Assembly: GCA_037952775.1 (NCBI GenBank)
Contig: JBANAY010000003.1
Location: 36,642,001-36,706,000 of the forward strand
Origin: Clonostachys chloroleuca
Taxonomy: Eukaryota; Ascomycota; Sordariomycetes; Hypocreales; Bionectriaceae
Length of the DNA: 64,000 nucleotides
Reading direction: 5' to 3'
Both the position numbers and the translations under genes were made by a program. This document shows, piece by piece, positions 54,036 through 64,000 of this stretch (positions within the stretch are counted from its first letter, which is position 1; each line of letters opens with the position of its first letter). The notes beneath the pieces were generated by a model. That model was not told the DNA's origin and made no database searches. It saw nothing but the letters and a program-made list of their open reading frames with translations.

Positions 54036-55556
54036 ATGTCAGGCGTCGGCAAAACTCGGCCTCCATCTGGGGAGTGGTTGATGTTTGACTGTCTTCTGCA
54101 GCGGATGTATGGGCGCTTCGTACCAACGGCACTGCCTCCAGCCGGGACTTTCGACGGCCAAACTGTGCTTATTGTAGGCGGCACCAGAGGCCTTGGACTG
54201 GCGGCTGCCGTGCACTTTGCGACCCTTGGTGCTAATGTGATTATCACATATCGCAAATTGTCCGGTGGTGAAGCCGCGAAACGTCACATTGAGGAAGCGG
54301 TAGGACCCTCTCTGAAAGGCAGGATTTCATGCCTGGATCTGGACTTGGAACATTACGACTCGTGCACCAATTTCATGTCCAAGCTTAGGGCCAGTCTGCC
54401 TGGGCCCGCTGCGCTGGACGTGGCGATTGTGAGCAGCGGCATTATCAACTCCCACTGGGAGGAGAGTCCCACAGGGTGGTAGGTACTATCTCCAGGGAGA
54501 TCCTCGCTTGATCGTATTTGGATCTGCGCATTGGCTATCTGTTCATTTTGTATCTGACATGAAAGTTGTTTAGGGAGAGAACAATTCAGATTAACACCAT
54601 CGGCTCAACTCTCATCGGCTTGCTTCTGCTTGGCTGGATGCGTGAAGGCCGGGATGATCGAGAATCGCCTTCGCGCATGATTTTCCTCTCCTCGCGTGAG
54701 CATCTCTACCCCAACATGGATGAGCTCACCAAATGGTCGCAGCATGAGCACGGGATACTGCGACAGGTATGTTGCCAGGAGAACTGGCCAGGCAGCTTTT
54801 GGGAAGCCGAGCCCAACTACGCCGTCAGCAAGCTTCTATTAATGTACACGATCGAGGAAATCACGAGAATGGCACGAGGACCGGATGGCGAGTAAGAAAA
54901 GGCCCTCCCCCCACTCACCCCGTTTCACTTAACATGCCTTCGCCATGGCTCTATCATTATTGCCAGAAACATACACATATGCTAACAGTTTTCCCTTCCC
55001 AATCAGCCCCTTTGTTGTCGTCAATAGTGTGTGCCCCGGAATGACATATACCGAAATGGCTCTACCGATTGCCTCCAGATCGTGGTTCCATAATCTTGGT
55101 GTCTACCTAACAAATCTCATCACTGCTAAGACACCGGACTCAGGTTCCAGAATCATTGTGCAGACTGCAGTGAAACCGAAAGAGTATCATGTGAGTAACC
55201 TACAGCATTGCCCGCCCTTCTGCTTCTAATTGACCACCTTTCACGCATGCACGTTTATTCCAACGGTCGACATACGAGAAAGTAATTTATCATATACTAA
55301 TAAACTGCGATCTTATTTTTAGGGCGAGTTCTTTAATTATTGGCTGACACCCGAAAGATACCGCGAGTATGTTATTATTCCTGTCTCAATCCCATGGACT
55401 GTTGCTAACAAAGTATACTCTTCAATTAGGGAAGCTGCCTCTACCATCACCAATGACAAAGGGAGAGCTCTGCAAAGACTCGTTTGGAAGGATATCATCG
55501 AGGAGTTGCGAGCCAAAGTTCCAGGATTAGATTCCATCCTGACGACCCTACATTGA
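54036..55556 (+). CDS. short-chain dehydrogenase/reductase, five exons
   Basis: Exons 54036-54478, 54574-54891, 55007-55190, 55323-55366 and 55430-55556 sum to 372 codons, all in phase. The cofactor motif is TVLIVGGTRGLGLAAAVHFA (about residues 45-64). An NAG-like site is replaced by IVSSGIINSHWE. The active-site Ser is in MIFLSSREHLYP, and Tyr/Lys are in NYAVSKLLL (YxxxK). VCPGMTYTEMA follows, as usual after the active site. The length exceeds the 250-300 residues of classical SDRs because of N- and C-terminal extensions; it resembles the retinol-dehydrogenase/WWOX-like fungal group. It reduces or oxidises a small carbonyl or alcohol substrate with NAD(P)H. It lies between the truncated and intact MDR copies on the same strand. 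Confidence 0.9.
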
Positions 55557-55845
55557 CTTGGTGCTTACCGTAGCACCAATAGGCATGATGGCCCGGAGGA
55601 TCGAATACCTTAACGAATGTGGGAGAGAGAGCATAATATTGGTCTAGAGCTAATTAAGAATAAATTCGATACATCTTTCGTATCTTGTTCACTGATGCAG
55701 CCCGGGGGTGTTTGCATTGAGGAAGCGTTGCCCACCTCCAATAAGTAGCAGTGGGCTTTTCCGTAGGATTACTAGATTTAAAATGGACCTGAACATCTTA
55801 CTTTGATCATCCCTAGGTTCCACCCCGACAAATTCCTTTGGGTAC

Positions 55846-56523
55846 TTCGGATCATCAAGATCCAAATGGCATCTTTTCCAGCCCTGTTTGGAGAAATTCA
55901 TCCGCTGTTGGGTTGATCACAAAGCTCTTTTAGTGATCCTTCGCTGGATCCACTTTCGCTGTAGCAGGTCTCCACTGGCTTTAGTTGGGAAAGCTCAAGG
56001 AATCAGTCCAGCAAATGGTAAAGGAATGATTGATCTTGGGTGAGCCGGGATTCACAAAATAAACTGAGCCCAGAGGTAAATAAAATAAGTACTGGTCCAT
56101 TTACTAATATCATTTGAGGCTTTCCGAGGAAATGTTTACTTGTTAAAGTGTATCAACCAAGTTTGTGTACCGCCCAGGCATGTACAGCTTACAAATAACA
56201 TGTCTCAGTGCCAATGCCGGCCACAGGCATGAATGCTACTCTACTTCAAGTTTATTATTCTTCGAGCAACATTACCTTCACAGAAAAAGCAACATCTCAC
56301 GGCCATGACACCGCTCCCGACTGAAACCCGCCAGTGGCAGCTCGCTTGCCACCCTGTTACTTATCCAAAGTTAGAAGGACCAGATGTAACATTTGAGATC
56401 GCCAAGGTGCCGCTTCCAGCCCTCAACGACGGTGAAGCACTTCTTCAAACGATCTTTATCTCGAACGACCCCGCAGCACGCGTCTGGATCACAGGTGGAG
56501 AGGCAAAGCCTCGAGAGTATGTG
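55846..56523 (+). repeat. segmental duplication copy B (with intact gene)
   Basis: Partner of copy A (50754-53460 without the element). It contains the upstream region and first exon start of the MDR oxidoreductase gene. Confidence 0.75.
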
Positions 56524-57580
56524 CCACCCGTCAAGATCGGCGACAAGATGCGTGCGAGATCCCTCTCGCGGGTGATAGACTCTAAGGCACAGAAGCTCCC
56601 GGTCGGCACCGTGGTGTTGGCTGCGGGCGGCTGGGCAGAGTACTTTACCGCCCATGAAGATCAGTGCATCGTAATACCCCAAGGTTCCGATTACGACCTG
56701 CCCCACTACCTTGGAATCCTGGGAGTCACCGGCTTGACTGCGTACTATGGTCTTGTCGAAATTGCTGCAACGACCCGCGATGATGTCGTCGTCATTAGCG
56801 GCGCCGCGGGCGCAACTGGCAGCACAGCAGTTCAAGTCGCAACGAAAATCATCGGGTGCAAAAAGGTAAGAAGCGAAGCTGATGCTCCCGCCAACTGAAG
56901 CCCGATTAAAACGTCGTTTAGGTTATTGGCATTGCCGGCACAGATGAGAAGTGCCGTTTTGTCGAGACTCTAGGGGCTGATGTTTGTTTGAACTACAAAT
57001 CTCCGACATTTTACGAAGACCTTTCAAAGGCAACGGAGGATCTTGCAGATGTATTCTTCGGTATACAAAACCAACTAACTGCCATATTACCAGGGAAGCT
57101 CACTAACAACCGTAACCAAAGACAATGTAGGAGGCGACATCTTGGATTTCATGTTCACCCGCCTCCGTCAAGGAGGCCGAGTTGCATTATGGTGAGATGC
57201 ACAACGATCCTTCCAGTGCCTGCGTACTAAATATCATCAGCGGCTCCGTATCGAGATATAATAACTTGTCAGAAAAAGCGTCATTCGCTCATTTTGACGT
57301 GTGTTGCCCAATCCTGAGTTTGAAAGAAAAATTATTAACCTTCTCACAGAATGTCATCACCCAGCGGTTGAAGATCAACGGGTTCGTGGTGTTGGACTAT
57401 CTCAAAAAGCTCCCAATTGTCATCAAAATCTTCCAGGAGGCGGCAAAGGAGGGCAAGCTAAGAGTAGACGATAGCACCCAAACGTTGGTTCCGGCCAAGT
57501 TTGAAGAGATCCCGGAAGTTTGGGTGCGCCTTCTTGAAGGCAAAAATCAAGGGAAACTTGTAACCAAGCTGCTCCTTTGA
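56305..57580 (+). CDS. NADP-dependent MDR oxidoreductase (leukotriene B4 dehydrogenase / alkenal reductase type)
   Basis: Exons 56305-56865, 56922-57060, 57122-57191, 57241-57298 and 57350-57580 give 352 residues in phase. The N-terminal catalytic domain has LISNDPAARVW-type FISNDPAARVWITG and GTVVLAAGGWAEYF. The Rossmann part has GVTGLTAYYGLVEIA, VVISGAAGATGSTAVQVA (glycine-rich loop), VIGIAGTDEKCRFVE, DNVGGDILDF formed across intron 2, and near the end QRLKINGFVVLDYL. It lacks the zinc-ligand Cys/His of alcohol dehydrogenases, as in prostaglandin reductase and curcumin reductase relatives. It reduces alpha,beta-unsaturated carbonyls with NADPH in the cytosol. The last intron (57299-57349, donor GTGTGT) is a multiple of three, so its retention would add 17 residues without a shift. 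Confidence 0.92.
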
Positions 57581-58206
57581 TAAATTACGGCCTATTATAA
57601 AGCCCTCTTCAAAACCGTTATCCTGGGAAAGCCTACGTGTTTGTTCCTAGACTTAACATCAGCCCCAGTGACCATATGAGCCAGGCTGAAAGGTTCCAAG
57701 CGACGCAATGAACCCACCTGTTCCACGACAATACAGCATGACATGGCGTTGACTGTAGCATAGCAGCATTCATTACTCGGACGTGTAGAATCGCCTCTTG
57801 CCATGAAGATGTAACAGGCAAGCGAGGAACAAGACTTCCTACCAAACTATTTCCCCTCGGTTATTTCAAAAAGGAATCTGGAAGAACAATGGTTAACGCT
57901 TAGCCAGGCTTCCGCTCGCTTACATTACCTCGGTAGGTCTGTGATCCTTGTCATTAGATCCAAGGTAGTCTGCTATACTGATCGTTCTTGTTGAAGATGA
58001 CAACGACGAGTGCGCACCATAGAAACACCCCCAGTATCATACTTGGCTTAGGGGTAGCCATTCGTTGATGGGATGTGCGCAGTCACGTGGAACGTGCATG
58101 TAAGCAGCAGACCTGGGCGCCTTAAGAGGCAAACGCGAGACGTTGGCTCTACGAAACAACGCACAACTAAATCGCGCACTCGCAGTAGAAAGTCGTTGAA
58201 AGAAAG
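57581..58206. other. intergenic
   Basis: No gene is supported. Minus-strand ORFs at 57595-57845 lack family features. Confidence 0.4.
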
Positions 58207-60639
58207 ATGACAGCGAAATTATGCGATAAGTGCTTCGTCATCCAATTTAACGACAAGCTGCTGGAGCCTCATGTTGTAAAGGAAGTTGTGAAGCAAGATG
58301 GGGAGTCCCCAACCTTGAGCCTGCCGCTTGAGGAGTATCACAAGGTGCTGCTTGACTACCACGTTATTGATACATTACCAGAGCTACCATTGTTGAGTGA
58401 GAGCGCAAATCTGGGCTGTGGCTTTTGTTCACTCCTACGCCACGAAATCATCCGGGCAGGATTTGACTATCATGGTTCCTTGGAAATACGACTTGCGTAT
58501 GCTTGGGGGGATGAGTGGCATTCAAAGATTGGACTTGGAACTTTGGTGGCAGAGTTGAAGGGATGTCCCGATATCCCGTCTATCCTGCCTGCTTCCCCCC
58601 TTTACCTGATTGCATTATATTCGCCCTTGAGACAGATGACAGTAAGCCATTGACAACTTTTGGTTGGACACGATCTTGCCGAGCATTAAGCTTACTTTTA
58701 TTCATAGCGTCTGTTGCCTCCTGGCTACAAATTCCTCGACTTCGGAAATCAGATGTACTTTGTGAAGACAATATTCAGTTCATGAAGGAAACCATTAACA
58801 AATGCACGTCAGAGTGCTCTCACCTCGAAACAACTGGTTTTCTTCCCACTCGCCTTCTATATCTCGGGCCAGACCTAGATTCAAGCAGTATACGACTGAT
58901 AAACCGCCAAGATATAGCTGAAAGTCGCCCAAAATACGCTGCTTTGAGCTACTGCTGGGGCTCGCCAAGCGACGGGGAGAATCAACTATGCACCACATCC
59001 GACAGCCTGGAGGCAAGGACAGCCGGCATTGATCAAAACTCGATGCACACTGTTCTCCGAGATGCAGTCAAGGTCTGTAGAGAGCTGTCGATTCATTATC
59101 TCTGGGTTGATTCTGTGTGCATTATACAGGGGGACCTCTCGGATTGGGAGAGTGAGAGTGAATCCATGGCTCTTGTTTATAGTCACGCTCTAGTCACAAT
59201 TTGCGCTTTGAGTTCAAACTCTGGATCTGAGACCTTTTTGACAAGAGACCGACGGCATATCCCGATCCCGTTCTCCTCTCAGATGAACCCCGAGATTGTT
59301 GGTCAGTACAGCCTGGTCACGTCAGGTTACTCCCTTGACTGGGGGCTGGTTGGCTGGCTGGCACTGGATGTGCACCATTCTCGATGGAATAGCAGAGGAT
59401 GGACCCTCCAAGAATCCTTAATGTCTGCAAGAAAGTTGTACTTTGGAGAATCGATGATACACTTTGAATGCGACCATTTCTCCGTCTCTGAGACTGGATA
59501 CTGCCCACCAAACTACCGGAAAGACTATGAACTTGACTCTAAATCAGATCATTATATAGTGCGCCTTGAGCAATGGGACTTGATACGGAACAATTACGGA
59601 CGACGAAAGTATACCAATGTTAGAGACACACTACCGGGGTTGTCCGGGATGGCCAAATATGTGTCGAACAGGGTGGGCGACCGATATCTCGCTGGCTTGT
59701 GGGAGAGAGACCTGCCGTATGAATTAATGTGGTTTCCCTATTGCCGCCCTAATACCGCCGATCATACATCTCTGAACGAGCTCGTCGATAAATTATGCTC
59801 CCCGAACCCATATATCGCGCCGTCGTGGAGCTCATTCAGGCCACTTGGGGTAGGAGTTGAGTTCGGGTTGAGATTTTCACGACCGGGATTCCTCAGGGAT
59901 CTACTATCAGCGGAATCCTGCATTACCGAGACACGAATCACTCCAAAGGGAGAAAATATCTTTGGAGAGATCCAAGATGCAGTGATGCGAATACGGGGAC
60001 GTGTCGCAAAGGTACCCGCTGACATTGCCCCTCTTGAATGTCACCGATTGCACCCGTAGTTATGGCACATTCAAGATCAATGCCGCATCATCGCTTACTG
60101 CCACATTGATTGTGTACCAAAAGAAAAGGTGGTTTCTAGAAGCAAATTGTTGATGTTGATGCTCATGAGCTCCGAAGGGACTTATTCCTGGGAAGTCATG
60201 ATTAAACAGTGGAACCGCGTTCGCGATCGTGAAAATTACCTATCCGAAGACGAGAGTTCAAATGATGAGTCACCAGGTCAGTAGTAACAAACCATTCTCA
60301 GCCTCGACCCTTTTAGAAAAGAAGCGAAGATGGCGAATACTCTAACAGCTTAGGAGATGACTGATACTCGCATGTGTAGTTGCCAGCTCAGAAGAACTGC
60401 CGGACAACAACACAGAAGAAAAGGACGGCGAGGGTGGGACGCCGCCTGCTCAATCTACTCGTGACTTTACAGAGGATTATCGAATCTCGGAGGGTAGGAA
60501 CGTGTACGGCCTTCTCTTGCATCCGGCTCGTGAACCTGGGAGATATGTCCGAGTGGGCGTGTGGGCGTCTGTAGCGGGAGATGGCGTAGGAATGAGCTAC
60601 TTTGAGCAATTTGAGAGCAAAGAAGTTGAGATAGTTTGA
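58207..60639 (+). CDS. HET-domain protein; one apparent frameshift in exon 1
   Basis: Exons 58207-58641, 58708-60011, 60060-60276 and 60380-60639. The N-terminus has CDKCFVIQF and LGCGFCSLL Cys pairs, common in this class. The HET signature is KYAALSYCWGSPSDGENQL followed by TVLRDAVKVCRELSIHYLWV and DSVCIIQGD. The C-terminal half includes RGWTLQESLMSARKLYFG and YLAGLWERDLPYELMWF. Exons 3 and 4 (an acidic linker EDESSNDESP, then a VYGLLLHPAREPGRYVRVGV segment) were found from splice sites and complete the usual C-terminus. In exon 1 the frame changes at a run of six C (58594-58599); a seventh rejoins LVAELKGCPDIPS with LPDCIIFALETDD and gives 739 codons. Function: allorecognition-related cell death or other NLR-like signalling, by family. 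Confidence 0.85.
58594..58599 (+). other. C6 homopolymer at the frameshift in the HET gene
   Basis: Before the run the HET frame is LVAELKGCPDIPS. After it the conserved frame is shifted by one. One extra C restores it. Confidence 0.7.
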
Positions 60640-61541
60640 TTATATCAGTTACGCCGTACTATGACTCTAGCTGGTGTGGGCGAAATCTTATTGTTAGGAC
60701 CTTCAGTATTTGAATAAAAAATATTGAAAAAGAAAGGAGTATCAAGCAGATATTGAAAATTAAATCTATTGAAAATGGAGGGGGATAAATATTGGATACA
60801 TTTTAAACTGTTCTACTTCAGTTCAGTTTCAATCCTTGTCTCATGTGCTCGGGACAAGGGACTGGAACGTTCACCGAGCAGCAGCAGCAGCCGAATGAGA
60901 TAATAGCTGGTATTTCTCCGAAATAGATAGAGCAACAGACAAGAGGCCATGCTACTTTAGCTCTACTACCATGGGAGAGTATACGATTGTTCGAAGGTGG
61001 TCAGGTGCCCATCTTTCTTCCGATGTTGTTCGTGTTCGTTCAATAAACTCTTATCGAAGCTATGCTCAGAATGGAAAGGCTTGTGAGGGGAAGTTTGGGC
61101 TTGGCGATCCATCATCCGGATTCCAGGTTGATCGTGACTCCTCCAGCCAGTCACTCTGAATGATACTTCGTGAGGGTCTTTTAGAGGACCTTGCTCTCTG
61201 AGTGATTCTGAAACGGGTGCATTCTTTGTTGTGGCTTCGAGCAAGATTCGTCCCCTCCCACAACTCAGTCCATTGCCAACGGATTATTTGTCCGGAACGC
61301 ATGAACGAGCAGAGTGGGCCCAACTTTTCTCACACTTCGTATTAACTTGCGGCTCCAAAGCCGCCCAAAAAAAAAACGTCATGCAAAAAAAATACGAGCG
61401 GTATAGCAGCCCCCACACACACGAGGCGAGGGCGAGAGAGACGTTCCATTCCAGCACGGGGTTCATTCGCAGACAGCGCCCTCGTGCCCGTCGCCATCAT
61501 CTCAGCCCGCCTCCTCTCCCCCTCCCCGATTGCATTGAGCT
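60640..61541. other. intergenic; A-rich stretch near the right end
   Basis: No gene is supported. A10 and A8 runs lie at about 61369-61392, 150 bp upstream of the next gene. Confidence 0.4.
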
Positions 61542-63660
61542 ATGCAGGCCTTCTGGACGAGGGACGGCATCGAGGTGGCCGCCTGGGACATCGAGCGACA
61601 GGCCAGGGCGCTGGCGGCCCGCCACCCTCTGCTGAGGCACGACCTGGACCACCTGCAGAATGACATGCAGCAGTTCCTGCGCGTCGCGGGCATGTTCTCG
61701 TCGGAGAAGTCCATCTACCTGCGCAAGGTGCTGTCGGGCGAGCTGCTCGAGGACTGCTACGCCTTCATGTGGGAGCACCAGGAGTGCTTCGTGCTGATTG
61801 AAGACTACATCAAGACCTTGAGGAACGAGTTCAGCGAGGAGGAGGAGTGCGGCTACGATGAGATTGCGGGGATCCGGTTACAGAGGAGGAAGCTGGAGGA
61901 TGCGACGGATGTGCTGAGCTTATTTCTACTCCTCGTCACAATGTAGGTTTTCATCCTGATATCTCCGTCGTCCGTTTCGCTAACGGCCAGCAGAATAAAG
62001 GACCAGGCGGATAAAGCGCCGATCATGGCTCAGGTGTATGCTCTTCGAACCCGGCTACGGGGTCGCGGAAGAAAGGATCTCGAGCCGCTACTTGGAAAGT
62101 TCATCTCTCGTGCCAACGTACAGTGCGACCTGATCAGGCAGGATCTTGCGTTATGGCTACCAGATTCTATAGCAAATTCTGTGACGTTTTCAAAGAATTT
62201 CAGTCTTGCTGATAGCACGACTACCATTCCCTTCCACTTGGTCCGAAAGTTTGCCCTAGATGTTCTGGACATAGTTTACGAGAAGAAGGTATGTTCTGCT
62301 CCCTAGCTCCTGTCTTACAATCCTGAACTAATAGCCATTGTAGAATGACATGATAGTCGTCCCTCAGAAACTCCGCTCGCCGCAGATATTCATGCTCATT
62401 GACAAGGCGCTGGTTGTCGACATGCCACCAATCAGCATCAGAGAACCATTCTACGCCAATCTGTTATTCCCCGAGGTGCCACTACCTTCTCAGCTGGCCA
62501 ATGATCCCAGCAGAGCTCTCACTGCTACACTAAAGCACCAAATATCCTTTGACGACAACAATTCTGGCCACATCCAAAGTCTGGATGTAGCTGATGGACT
62601 AGTCATCATGGCCAATATACATAACAGAACATTAATCAGCTATAACTTGAAGTCAGAGAAACAACAAGAGTACAAGGTCGGATCTCCCTTTGCCAAATTT
62701 ACCCCGTGGAGGGTGGAACTGTGCCCCTGGAACTCTAGCTACGTGTTCATCACAGGCTGGTGGAAGGGCAAACCCAACGAGATGGTGACGTACAACCTGG
62801 AGAATAACAGACGCCTGTCCGTCCGCCGCGCCATCTCCACCGCATGTGTGAAAACGAGCGAGGGCGGCGTGGCCGTCATGTACCAGCTCGTGAGCGGCAA
62901 GGGCGGCCTAGAGGAGCAATCCAACATGATCAGGGAGCCGCACAAGGGACAGCCCGAAATGGCTGAACTCTCCGCCAACATACTGAGTGAGAACGAGTCT
63001 CAGATGTTGAAGCCGATGCAGGGCACCTGGTATGCGAAATTGGCCACCAATGGACAGGACATCGCAGTGGTAGAAGAGCATAACGGGTTCTTCCATCTCA
63101 TCATCTTCGACTCTAGTGCCTTATTAGCGAACAAAGACAGCGAGGATCCTCCGCTGGAGAAGAAGCGCGTCATTATCGGATCCGAGCTTCTCAGGGACCC
63201 TTCTTACAAATACAGCAAGCTTTACGCGGCAAGCGACTACGAAGGATATACGCTTGCCAGTATGGCTCTGAGCCTCGACAGCAACTACGCGGTGCTTGTC
63301 TGGTCGGTTCCCAAAGCCGATCTGCGCTACCACCATGCCACGGTGCAGATATGGATAGTGGATGTTGAGTCGGGGCGAGCGGACCACATAGCCGTGCCTG
63401 GATTGACTGACCCGGCAAATGTCTTCATCTCACGGGATTGTCGATATGCCGTGATACGAAATATCATTCCCTCGCTTGTGAGCAAGGAAAATGAAAAGCT
63501 AGTCCATATACTTGATCTAGAGACGAGGAAGCTGGCCGCAGTTGTGGGTGATAAGGACGAGCCCGTGGTTGCCTGCGGCTTTGGACCTAGTGCTAGGGAA
63601 GGCACTTATGCCTTGGCTCTAGCTTTCCAGACACGCGTGGATATTTATGAATTGAGGTAA
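61542..63660 (+). CDS. conserved-looking fungal protein of unknown function, beta-propeller-like C-terminus
   Basis: Exons 61542-61942, 61994-62288 and 62344-63660 sum to 671 codons in phase (670 residues). The N-terminal about 280 residues are mostly helical and charged (DIERQARALAARHPLLRHDL; EEEECGYDEIAGIRLQRRKLED). The C-terminal 400 residues alternate short beta-rich segments of about 40-60 residues (SLDVADGLVIMANIHNRTLI; VELCPWNSSYVFITGWWKG; SMALSLDSNYAVLVW; VQIWIVDVESGRA; VHILDLETRKLAAVVGD; GTYALALAFQTRVDIYEL), as in WD40-like propellers. No enzymatic motif is seen. I do not recognise the family. Exon 1 is more GC-rich than the rest. Splice sites and codon usage leave little doubt that it is a real gene. 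Confidence 0.8.
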
Positions 63661-64000
63661 TGATCCATGAGTTGACGATAGGAGTGGGGATGTGATCAAT
63701 ATATCGACAAAGCGAACTGTATCCTCACTATGGTCGGGTAATTCAAGCATTTCTATCCTTACGAATACATGAGTAATGAGGATTCGGAGTTGTCGATTAA
63801 ATTATGCATAAATATCTAGTTATACAAATTTGCTTAAAACACTTCGACCATTGCCGGTTCGAGAAGCTTATTTCTTTATCTAGGCTTCTCTATCCGTTTT
63901 GCTGTAAACGGAACCGACCTACCCATTACATCTCTCGTAATCTCTTGTAGCCAAATAGGAAGCCCTCGGATGATCGATAAAGATCCAAACCAGGATGGAC
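63661..64000. other. 3' flank, nothing recognised
   Basis: AT-rich; no coding sequence or repeat seen up to the window edge. Confidence 0.4.

Noticed and set aside
61497..61778. Minus-strand ORFs over the first exon of the last gene
   Set aside because: Antisense to a GC-rich exon that splices in phase with two more exons.
1..64000. CRISPR arrays, tRNA or rRNA genes
   Set aside because: No regularly spaced short repeats, no cloverleaf with tRNA-type boxes, and no rRNA-like segments noticed on reading either strand.

Overview
The window is nuclear DNA of a filamentous ascomycete (Pezizomycotina). The signs are short GT-AG introns of 45-100 nt with CTAAC/CTGAC-type branch sites, Zn2Cys6 regulators, HET-domain genes, a CYP52-like P450, a con-10-like conidiation gene, and Tc1- and pogo/Fot1-type DNA transposons, one with nonsense changes that look like RIP. 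I could not place the genus. No tRNA, rRNA or CRISPR array was seen.

Layout. 1-3.3 kb: the 3' end of an unidentified gene, a con-10-like remnant (-), a decayed short-chain dehydrogenase (+) and a complete five-exon cytochrome b5 gene (+). 3.8-16.5 kb: a block that reads like a small secondary-metabolite or lipid-modification cluster, with an NRPS-like A-T-R carboxylate reductase (-), a Zn2Cys6 regulator (-), a sugar-porter MFS transporter (-) and a CYP52-type P450 (+); the cytochrome b5 gene sits at its edge. 17.3 kb: a small cysteine-rich secreted protein. 18.5-24.6 kb: a decayed stretch holding a HET gene split by a Tc1-like element with an intact transposase, then a frameshifted F-box-type pseudogene. 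25.5-32.3 kb: an NTF2/SnoaL-like protein whose start codon is split by an intron, an alpha/beta hydrolase, a four-TM protein and a GT28-type glucosyltransferase. 32.7-38.9 kb: a T5orf172 (GIY-YIG superfamily) protein, a single-TM protein with a PPxY motif and a second Zn2Cys6 regulator. 39.5-50.2 kb: a PhyH-type dioxygenase, a secreted protein, a subtilase lacking its catalytic Asp, an FMN-dependent 2-hydroxyacid dehydrogenase, an alpha/beta hydrolase and a GH89 alpha-N-acetylglucosaminidase. 50.7-57.6 kb: a segmental duplication containing a truncated copy of an MDR oxidoreductase gene interrupted by a pogo-like element, then an SDR and the intact MDR gene. 58.2-63.7 kb: a second HET gene and a 670-residue protein of unknown function.

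Two themes stand out. First, six otherwise well-preserved genes each need exactly one single-base indel, mostly in a short homopolymer, for all exons to fall in frame. That looks more like consensus error than six independent gene deaths. Second, transposons and a duplication sit inside or beside the degenerate genes, so the accessory character is concentrated at 18-25 kb and 50-56 kb.
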